A DNA stretch of 5,802 nt from Oscillospiraceae bacterium (GTDB taxonomy: Bacteria > Bacillota > Clostridia > Oscillospirales > Acutalibacteraceae). Shown piece by piece: positions 1-5,146 of the stretch. The stretch is taken from the NCBI GenBank assembly GCA_031273775.1, contig JAISRF010000229.1, forward strand, positions 1-5,802. The letters are read 5' to 3'. How positions within the stretch are numbered: the stretch's first letter is position 1; every line of letters starts with the position of its first letter. The translations under genes were made by a program, and so were the position numbers. A model generated the notes under the pieces. That model saw only the letters and a program-made list of their open reading frames with translations. It was not told where the DNA came from and did no database searches.

Positions 1-1
1 A

Positions 2-244
2 CTGATCAGGAAGATTGAGTCCGGCGAGACAATTACAACTCTTGAACATATGAAAGGAAGCGTAAATATCCGCAAATCTCTTCTGAAAAAGCTGGAAACA
101 GTTGAAATTTTGGGAGATTATGAGCTATGCGGCTTCAGAGAAGGGCAGTATAATCGTTTTGTTGGGTATGTCAGAGGGTTGTATAATTTGGATGGCGGGT
201 TTCCAGAACGCTGGAGATTGTCAGCGCGGAATAATTATAATTGA
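2..244 (+). CDS. Partial open frame at left edge, possibly the end of an XRE-type HTH protein
   Basis: An uninterrupted plus-strand frame enters from the left edge and ends at TGA 242-244, six bases before the convergent HD-GYP stop. About 80 codons are visible. The first residues (LIRKIESGETITTLEHMKGS) resemble the recognition helix and following turn of XRE/Cro-type helix-turn-helix regulators, which typically read I-S-x-I-E-x-G-x-x-x-P-x-x-x-T-L. The remainder (basic stretch RKSLLKKLE, then an aromatic-rich tail with many Y, F and W) has no motif I recognise. An internal ATG at 50 has no convincing ribosome binding site, so if this is a gene its start lies outside the window. The similarity is short and the later half has weak coding character, so this may be non-coding or a decayed gene. 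The function is a guess. Confidence 0.27.
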   Translation: MIRKIESGETITTLEHMKGSVNIRKSLLKKLETVEILGDYELCGFREGQYNRFVGYVRGLYNLDGGFPERWRLSARNNYN

Positions 245-250
245 ACAGAT

Positions 251-1318
251 CTATTTTTCTCCCGGCAACTTCATCAGCCGGAAACGTACGGAAATATCGT
301 GGAACTGTTCGTTTATCTCGAAAAATAAATCGACGAGGCGAGGATCAAAAGCCGTCTCCTTGTCTTCCATGATGATGCCTGTGGTTTTCTTGTGCGAAAA
401 TCCTTTCTTGTAAACGCGGTCGCTTCGCAGGGCATCATAAACATCCGCGATTGCCATAATCCGCCCGGAAAGAGGTATTTGTTCGCCGGAAACGCCGTTT
501 GGGTACCCTTTTCCGTCCCAACGTTCATGGTGGGTATAGGCAATCTCCGCCGCCACACGAAACATGGGGTCAGCCGCTTCTGAAACGATATTATTCAGAA
601 TTTTGTTGCCGTAAACCGTGTGTAGCTTAGTAAGCTCATATTCATTGAAAGTGAACTTACCGGGCTTTTTGAGCAATATGTCCGAAACCGTGACTTTGCC
701 GATGTCGTGCAGAGAAGCGGTTTTTTTGATGTTTTCGGCATAAACAGGGTCAATTCCGTAACCCTTGGTTATGTATGCGTCTATCAGCGCGGACACGTAA
801 AGGGTCGTTCGTTTGACATGCCCCGCCGTGTCGCTGTCCCGGAACTCTGTAATCAACGTAAGGGTGGAAATAACCGTGCGCCGGAAGTTTGCCGAGTGGT
901 CGTTACTTTTTTTAAGTTCCTTCCGCAACCGCTCGGTTTTCTCACGCTCGCAGAGCAACTCTTCAATTCGGGTTGTAAGTGAATCAATGCTGACGCTTTT
1001 GGGTACGCACAGCACCGCCGGAAAATCAAATACCCGCCGGAAATCCGCACTTTCAAAACGTTCCGCCAGCAAAAACACCTGTGTACCGCTGAAATGGCAC
1101 AGGTTAAACACTTGCGTGAAAATACCGTTTTGAAAATCTTCACATGTGAGCGCGCATACGAACACTGCAGGTGGACTTTGCGAAATAATTCGCCGGGCTT
1201 CTTCCGGGGTGGCGCAAATCCGGATTTGTACACGTGAAAGCAGACGGGAGTAGAGTTCACGCAAAAAGGGAATCCCACCGCTTTGCACCAATATTCCGGA
1301 TTGACTTAGCGTTTCCAT
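251..1318 (-). CDS. HD-GYP domain c-di-GMP phosphodiesterase with degenerate N-terminal receiver-like domain
   Basis: Predicted cytoplasmic enzyme of 355 aa that hydrolyses cyclic-di-GMP. Residues ~9-120 have the alternating strand/helix pattern of a response-regulator receiver (strands ILVQSGG, VFVCAL, FLLAERF, LCVPKS with the conserved Lys). They lack the acidic pair and the phospho-acceptor Asp, so this looks like a pseudo-receiver. A short charged coiled coil (~120-145) leads to a full HD-GYP domain (~148-345). Its visible motifs are ERD/FRDxDTxGH (His ~167), HDIGK (~204-208), PGKFT, a His at ~233, THHERWDGKGYP (~262-273), IADVYDAL (~289-297) and AFDPRLV. All metal-ligand positions and the GYP motif appear intact, so activity is expected. 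ATG at 1316-1318 is chosen because GAGG sits 7 nt upstream; a TTG-initiated extension to 1414 would overlap the upstream gene and reads as non-coding. It is the last gene of the pelD-pelE-divIVA-like set, 85 nt after its neighbour. TAG stop; no terminator seen downstream. Confidence 0.93.
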   Translation of the reverse strand: METLSQSGILVQSGGIPFLRELYSRLLSRVQIRICATPEEARRIISQSPPAVFVCALTCEDFQNGIFTQVFNLCHFSGTQVFLLAERFESADFRRVFDFPAVLCVPKSVSIDSLTTRIEELLCEREKTERLRKELKKSNDHSANFRRTVISTLTLITEFRDSDTAGHVKRTTLYVSALIDAYITKGYGIDPVYAENIKKTASLHDIGKVTVSDILLKKPGKFTFNEYELTKLHTVYGNKILNNIVSEAADPMFRVAAEIAYTHHERWDGKGYPNGVSGEQIPLSGRIMAIADVYDALRSDRVYKKGFSHKKTTGIIMEDKETAFDPRLVDLFFEINEQFHDISVRFRLMKLPGEK

Positions 1319-1351
1319 GAAATATCCTCGCTTAGTTGAGAATTGAAAGTT

Positions 1352-1380
1352 ATGGTATCCGCGTACACAGGCAAAGTAAA
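1352..1380 (-). promoter_or_regulatory. Weak candidate internal promoter before the HD-GYP gene
   Basis: In the 85-nt gap between the DivIVA-like and HD-GYP genes the minus strand reads TTTACT, 17 nt, TACCAT, each box matching four of six consensus bases. Transcription would begin near 1345, just before the GAGG ribosome binding site at 1326-1329. This is the only sizeable gap inside the gene set, so a separate promoter would be plausible, but the match is near what AT-rich sequence gives by chance. Confidence 0.2.
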
Positions 1381-1403
1381 AAACTTGACGCGGCAAATTA
1401 CTG

Positions 1404-2135
1404 TCACTTGTCAACTGCCAACTTATTCAAAATGCCTTCCAAGCGCTCTGCCGCACCGGAAAATATCTCGTCGGTTTCTCGGACGGCTGTGCTGATATTT
1501 TTTACTTCTTCATAAGCCTCGCCGTAAAGCTCGGATACCTGCTGTACCATATTTGCCGCTTCCCGCTCCAGTGACTTTATTAGTTCCCGTGCTTCCGCCG
1601 ATTTGAGCCGCAACGAATCGGTTTCCGAAATCTGCTTTAAGTCTGGTAGACTCTGCTCCGGCGCGAATTCCAAACCGTTAACCTCGTTCTCCAATTCCGA
1701 GTGCTGCAGAACCAATTCACGGTTTTCATTCCGCAAACGGTCAAGCTGAGCTACAAGCTCCTCTTTTTCACGCCGCAAAGCTTCTCTTTCTTTCCGAAAC
1801 GCGGACAGGCGGCGGTTTTCTTCCTCCAGCACGCGAATTTCCTCTTTTGCTTTTTCAAGATTGTTCAAAAGCTCCAGCACGTTTTCCTCACTGGAACGGC
1901 TGCGCCGTTCGTGATTAGCGAGTTCTTCCAGTTTAATTTTATATTCTTCCAGCTTATTTTCCAGCAAAAAGCAACGATCGTCCTTGTCGTCCACAAGATG
2001 CATGGCTTCCTCAAACCGGCGCTTGAACTCACCTACCTGATTCTCGTATTCCTTGACGATTGTATCAATATATTGTTCCACATCCGTTTTGTTGTAGCCA
2101 TTTATGGCTGACCGAAGTTTGATTTCCCTGTCCAT
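1404..2135 (-). CDS. DivIVA-like coiled-coil protein
   Basis: A 243-aa soluble, highly charged protein. Residues ~5-31 (LRSAINGYNKTDVEQYID and following) match the N-terminal DivIVA/GpsB lipid-binding motif, whose core is G-Y-x-x-x-x-V-x-x-[FY]-[LI]-D. Residues ~30-155 are a continuous predicted coiled coil rich in E, K, R and L heptads, then a short break (~156-170, with Pro) and a second helical region (~172-241). The family binds negatively curved or septal membrane and recruits other proteins to poles or division sites. The residues before GY, usually Phe-Arg and important for membrane insertion in B. subtilis DivIVA, are Ile-Asn here, so membrane affinity may differ. ATG start with AAAGGTGAA at 2149-2141, which lies within the last codons of the PelE-like gene; the gap is 1 nt, so translation is probably coupled. 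It is unlikely to be the housekeeping DivIVA, which normally sits near division genes; a role in placing the Pel-like complex is inferred. Confidence 0.72.
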   Translation of the reverse strand: MDREIKLRSAINGYNKTDVEQYIDTIVKEYENQVGEFKRRFEEAMHLVDDKDDRCFLLENKLEEYKIKLEELANHERRSRSSEENVLELLNNLEKAKEEIRVLEEENRRLSAFRKEREALRREKEELVAQLDRLRNENRELVLQHSELENEVNGLEFAPEQSLPDLKQISETDSLRLKSAEARELIKSLEREAANMVQQVSELYGEAYEEVKNISTAVRETDEIFSGAAERLEGILNKLAVDK

Positions 2136-2136
2136 T

Positions 2137-2643
2137 TCAGTTCACCTTTTCCTTTTGAATCGCAAAAAATTTTACCAGGCCGTAATGCTCTGAATTCGTA
2201 ATATCCGGATTGTTTTGGAGCCGTTCCACAGTTTCGCAAAATTCGCCCACTGCTCCCGACTGTGCCGCCGCCTGCAGCCGATAATAGATGAGGTTCTCGT
2301 TTTCGGGATAATAAACTTCCAACCTGTCCAGCGCGTGGCGCGCGGCCTGTTTATTCCCGGCTTTCAGTAAAAACCTCACCCGGGTTTCCAGTGTCTGTTC
2401 CGAAGGGTCGCCGGGCAAAGGCTCCGGGGAAATATTCCCGTTGACCTTCGGTTCAAAATTCGGTACAGTGCGGTTATAAGCTTCCGTGTCAAGCGTTGCG
2501 GGGATAATAAACGCACCAAAAAATGGAATGAGTAAAGTGACTGCGGACATGAACATATAAGCTTTACGGCGGGTTTTTCTAAACCGCCAAAGGAGCGCCG
2601 CGGCAATGGTGTAGTAAATAATGAGAAGCGTGGTGATGATCAC
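2137..2643 (-). CDS. pelE: PelE-like membrane protein with TPR-like cytosolic-type domain
   Basis: A 168-aa protein with two N-terminal hydrophobic segments (~2-19 and ~29-50) separated by a strongly basic loop (RFRKTRRK). A Pro/Gly/Asn-rich linker (~55-85) leads to a helical, TPR-like region (~85-165) with paired amphipathic helices and the motif YYPENENLIYYRL, typical of TPR packing. Pseudomonas PelE also combines N-terminal membrane helices with TPRs and partners PelD; it is about twice as long, so this is a short version. The start is GTG 2643-2641, overlapping the pelD-like stop as GTGA (4 nt), with GGAGG at 2658-2654, ten nt upstream. This arrangement implies translational coupling with the PelD-like gene. 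The identification depends mainly on architecture and on the position directly after the PelD-like gene; a generic TPR membrane protein is the alternative. Confidence 0.58.
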   Translation of the reverse strand: MIITTLLIIYYTIAAALLWRFRKTRRKAYMFMSAVTLLIPFFGAFIIPATLDTEAYNRTVPNFEPKVNGNISPEPLPGDPSEQTLETRVRFLLKAGNKQAARHALDRLEVYYPENENLIYYRLQAAAQSGAVGEFCETVERLQNNPDITNSEHYGLVKFFAIQKEKVN

Positions 2644-4781
2644 AGTTGTACCGCCTCCGTTTCAACACCCCGCGCAGCGATAAGGTTTGCGATTTCCCCC
2701 GCCGTTTCCCGACCCGCGCAGTCAAGAATAATAAAGAACCGCCCGTCTGAACACAGCCCCACTTCGCCACAGGAACGGATAACCGTTCTTGCCAGACAGT
2801 CTGCTTCGGTGAGTGTGAATCCGGAATTTTTCACACACAGACAGGCGAATTCCACACCCGTTTCCTGCCGGAGAAAACGCTTTGCTTCCAGCCGTTCCCA
2901 CAAAGCGGTATGGGTGTATACGTTTGTTCCGGAAAAAAACGCGAGAGGAATGGCGGAATTATAACGCTCCTCGGCGCACAGGTACGCGGCCTCGGCAAAG
3001 TCGGTAATAATACGAAATAAATTCGCGTGGTAAGCGGAGTAAGAAGAAAAAGGAACCTCGCGCAGCATAAAAATAGCAACCGGCGCACAACCCTTGAAAA
3101 TAAACGAAGCGTAAGCGGGCAGTTTTGTATCCATTTCACGATTAATAAAAACCTCGCCCTTGGAAAGCGCGGAATAAAGCCCCGGCGTCCCTCCGAGCAA
3201 GAGGGTATGCGATAGACTGCCCCATAAAGCGCGTGAGCAGGCCGAAAGCCGCGCGAGTCCCGGTTCATCCGCCCAAAACCGGTATATGACAGCGTTTTGG
3301 CTTTCAAAGTTTTCTTCTAAAATGCGGATTGCGGCGGCAGCCACTCTTTCCGGCTCCGGCTGATGAAGCTCCGACGCGATTTTGTACGCCCGGATCATAC
3401 TGTCCCCGAACAGGTTAAGCTGGCGGGAAAGGTTTTTGTTCGACTGCGCCACACTTTCATAACTTTTGGCAAGACCCTGATATTTTTCCTCGGCGTTTAA
3501 CCGTTTTTCATGGGCGAGAACCGCGCTCCTTCGTATTCGGTCTAATCCAAAGCCGATGATGAAGCCGCCAATTGGGTATAACGCAACGGGTAGCAGAAAT
3601 TTTATACTTAACATTTCACCGGCGCTAAAACCGCCGGCGAACACTCCTGGCGGCAGTCGTGTCACGAGGTACAGCGCGGACGCGGACGCCCCGGCAAACA
3701 GCCCGGCTTTCGCGCCCCATACCAAGGCAACTGCGCAAACCAGCAGAAACTGCAAATCAAAAAAGGTGGCCGTAAGCGTATTTTCAACAGGTTTCTGTAA
3801 CGCAAGAGGTTCGCTTTTGGCTGTTTGCGACGCGATTCCCAGCGCGCCGAGGTAAATAAGCGTCATCAAAAATGGCACAACGGGCTTTATAAAACGCCGG
3901 TACACGCCGATATTTTTTTTCACGCCCTCATTTCGCGCAACCACCAGCGCGTCCATATATTCACTAAGGGTGCTTGAGACAGTAAAGTTGAGGGTTTTAA
4001 TTATAAATTGTTTGGAAGTTTCCGGAAGCGATGGGAAATCAGCAGGAAGAAACTTCACACACAAACCTGTTGCTTTGCGGACAAGTATGGAAAGATACTC
4101 CAGCGTGATATTCTCGCCGCCAACTTCATAAAGCCCGGAAAGCTCGGACGCGAGCAGCCGCCCAATCAACCGGCACAAATCGGAATCAGTCATAAATTCC
4201 ACTGTTTTTTTTGGGTCGCCGCGCAGGGTAAAGACGCCATCCCGCCGCCCTTTGGCAACCAAGCGTTCCAGCGTACCGAATCCGCACGTACAGCAGACGT
4301 GGGGGCAGCGAAGCACGGCAACGCCAAGTCCGAAGGTTTTGAGGTAACGGCCACAGATTTCCTCCGCCGTTTTAATTTCCCATACCCGCCGTAGGCCGGA
4401 ATAAGGCTTGTCCGGTTCGTCGAATATGGTGTAATGGCTGGACACAAGGACAAATTTTTTAGTACGCTTTATTTTTACCGCGCAGTCAAGCGCGCGCGCA
4501 AGGGTTGACAGCCAGTTACCCGTGGTCGGTTGTACCCCTTCCCCACTGTAAAACTCATCTGAAGGGGCGATAAAAACCACACGGTCAAAGTCAAAGGCGG
4601 CAAAAAGCGCCTCAATTTGCGAAGGGGAGTCACGGTACGCAAGCAGGCGGCCCGCGGTTTTAATTTCCTCGTCGTTTTCGGCAAAGAGTTCCACAGCGGT
4701 AACACTGCGGTTTGTGCGCGCCAGGCCGCGCGAAAGCGATTCTCCAAACCCGGGAATCCGTCCGATAATTAAGGTTTTCAC
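2640..4781 (-). CDS. pelD: PelD-like c-di-GMP receptor with N-terminal SDR-like domain
   Basis: A 713-aa multidomain membrane protein. Residues 1-~290 form an NAD-dependent epimerase/SDR-like Rossmann domain: LIIGRIPGFG (G7, G11, G13), strand VVFIAP, VLVSS (111-115), LRCP. The catalytic Tyr of YxxxK is replaced (VWEIK, 133-137), so catalysis is doubtful. Four hydrophobic segments follow (~299-317, 340-356, 357-375, 391-412), then a coiled coil (~415-455), a GAF-like domain (~458-605) and a degenerate GGDEF domain (~610-705) in which SDGRF (678-682) replaces GGDEF. The 4TM-GAF-degenerate GGDEF order and the ~420-residue length after the SDR part match PelD, the inner-membrane receptor that activates Pel polysaccharide synthesis when c-di-GMP binds its I-site. 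Here the I-site aligns as R669-S-C-G672, keeping Arg but losing Asp. The start is GTG 4781-4779 with GGCGGTGA 6 nt upstream. It is the first gene after the promoter, riboswitch-like leader and terminator. The next gene overlaps it by 4 nt and is PelE-like, which supports the call. Confidence 0.75.
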   Translation of the reverse strand: MKTLIIGRIPGFGESLSRGLARTNRSVTAVELFAENDEEIKTAGRLLAYRDSPSQIEALFAAFDFDRVVFIAPSDEFYSGEGVQPTTGNWLSTLARALDCAVKIKRTKKFVLVSSHYTIFDEPDKPYSGLRRVWEIKTAEEICGRYLKTFGLGVAVLRCPHVCCTCGFGTLERLVAKGRRDGVFTLRGDPKKTVEFMTDSDLCRLIGRLLASELSGLYEVGGENITLEYLSILVRKATGLCVKFLPADFPSLPETSKQFIIKTLNFTVSSTLSEYMDALVVARNEGVKKNIGVYRRFIKPVVPFLMTLIYLGALGIASQTAKSEPLALQKPVENTLTATFFDLQFLLVCAVALVWGAKAGLFAGASASALYLVTRLPPGVFAGGFSAGEMLSIKFLLPVALYPIGGFIIGFGLDRIRRSAVLAHEKRLNAEEKYQGLAKSYESVAQSNKNLSRQLNLFGDSMIRAYKIASELHQPEPERVAAAAIRILEENFESQNAVIYRFWADEPGLARLSACSRALWGSLSHTLLLGGTPGLYSALSKGEVFINREMDTKLPAYASFIFKGCAPVAIFMLREVPFSSYSAYHANLFRIITDFAEAAYLCAEERYNSAIPLAFFSGTNVYTHTALWERLEAKRFLRQETGVEFACLCVKNSGFTLTEADCLARTVIRSCGEVGLCSDGRFFIILDCAGRETAGEIANLIAARGVETEAVQL

Positions 4782-4787
4782 AGTGTT

Positions 4788-4796
4788 TCACCGCCC
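4788..4796 (-). promoter_or_regulatory. Ribosome binding site of the PelD-like gene
   Basis: The minus strand reads GGGCGGTGA followed by six nt and GTG. This decides the GTG start at 4781. An ATG slightly upstream (in AAATGGGC) is out of frame and meets TGA after six codons. Confidence 0.7.
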
Positions 4797-4822
4797 ATTT
4801 AGATATTAGAAGCCAAAATAAC

Positions 4823-4855
4823 AAAAAAAGGAAACGGAAGCCTTAGCCCGTTTCC
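4823..4855 (-). terminator. Intrinsic terminator in the pelD leader
   Basis: The minus strand has a perfect 8-bp stem GGAAACGG / CCGTTTCC (4855-4848 and 4837-4830) around a 10-nt loop, followed immediately by seven T residues (4829-4823) and then GTTATTTT. It lies 41 nt before the PelD-like start and about 50 nt after the riboswitch-like aptamer, the normal place for an expression platform. It may also stop readthrough from the epimerase gene. A clear antiterminator helix is not visible by eye, so whether the ligand raises or lowers readthrough is unresolved. Confidence 0.8.
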
Positions 4856-4906
4856 CATTTAAAAATGAACCCAAAAGCGCGGACGCTTCTGCGCGAGTTG
4901 ACCATT

Positions 4907-5068
4907 CGATAGCTGGCTACCTGAGTTAGATATCAGTGTTTAGAGATCAGATTTTTTTTCGAAAACAAATGCTCACTTTGCTTTGAAAAATATATCTAAG
5001 CTCTCATTACTGAGGTCTAACTTTTGGGCCCTGTAGCTTTGTGTCCTGCATTTTCACACAGTTTACCG
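4907..5068 (-). ncRNA. Cyclic-di-GMP-I (GEMM-I) riboswitch-like aptamer with an enlarged second arm
   Basis: Reading the minus strand, the hallmarks of class I c-di-GMP riboswitches occur in order. CGGTAAA (from 5068) precedes a 6-bp hairpin CTGTGT-GAAA-ATGCAG with a GNRA tetraloop (5061-5046). The linker GGACACAAAGCTACAGGG follows; the family usually has GACGCAAAGC-x-A-x-GGG. The second arm is closed by GGCC/GG..GCC and a 7-bp helix AGTTAGA (5022-5016) / TCTAACT (4930-4924). The 3' element GGTAGCC (4921-4915) and TATCG (4911-4907) can pair with the opening CGGTA to close the structure. The second arm holds about 85 nt instead of a short loop, including a small hairpin CTCA-GTAA-TGAG (5014-5003). 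Non-consensus points are ACAC for ACGC, a weak tetraloop receptor (CCCAAA/CAGG) and a 3' strand one base shorter than usual. The position between promoter and terminator, ahead of a PelD-like gene, supports a c-di-GMP sensor. Confidence 0.74.
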
Positions 5069-5117
5069 TTTTTCGTGTTTGCTCGAAACGTAGATACAAA
5101 CCTAAATTTCTGAGGGC

Positions 5118-5146
5118 ATCGTACCATAAAACCCCCAAAATGTCAA
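5118..5146 (-). promoter_or_regulatory. Housekeeping-sigma promoter of the pelD-like operon
   Basis: The minus strand has TTGACA (5146-5141, perfect -35), a 17-nt spacer and TACGAT (5123-5118), with TGG directly before the -10 box giving an extended -10. Transcription should start near 5111, leaving a leader of about 330 nt before the GTG at 4781. The TGA stop of the epimerase gene lies inside the TTGACA box, so the two transcription units abut without any spacer. Confidence 0.82.

Noticed and set aside
195..250. Terminator after the HD-GYP gene
   Set aside because: Only a 5-bp hairpin (TCCAG-CGTT-CTGGA) without a T tract is present.
1319..1414. TTG-initiated N-terminal extension of the HD-GYP protein
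   Set aside because: It overlaps the end of the DivIVA-like gene, encodes a Phe/Tyr-rich stretch without receiver character, and the ATG at 1318 has a good GAGG site 7 nt away.
1701..2111. Plus-strand open frame opposite the DivIVA-like gene, rich in Phe and Leu
   Set aside because: It is the mirror of a Glu/Lys-rich coiled coil; such antisense frames appear hydrophobic by composition only, and no ribosome binding site supports it.
2640..2960. Active diguanylate cyclase in the C-terminus of the PelD-like protein
   Set aside because: SDGRF replaces GGDEF and the metal-binding and substrate residues are absent, so cyclase activity is not expected.
2831..3307. Minus-strand open frame inside the PelD-like gene in another frame
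   Set aside because: Arg/Pro/Leu-rich composition typical of a shifted frame, with the true frame showing clear GAF and GGDEF-like structure over the same bases.
4873..4890. Second intrinsic terminator at the AGAAGCG-UCCG-CGCUUUU hairpin
   Set aside because: The stem is short with a G-U pair and is followed by only a short U run that is itself part of the stem, then GGG; it is better viewed as a possible switching helix.
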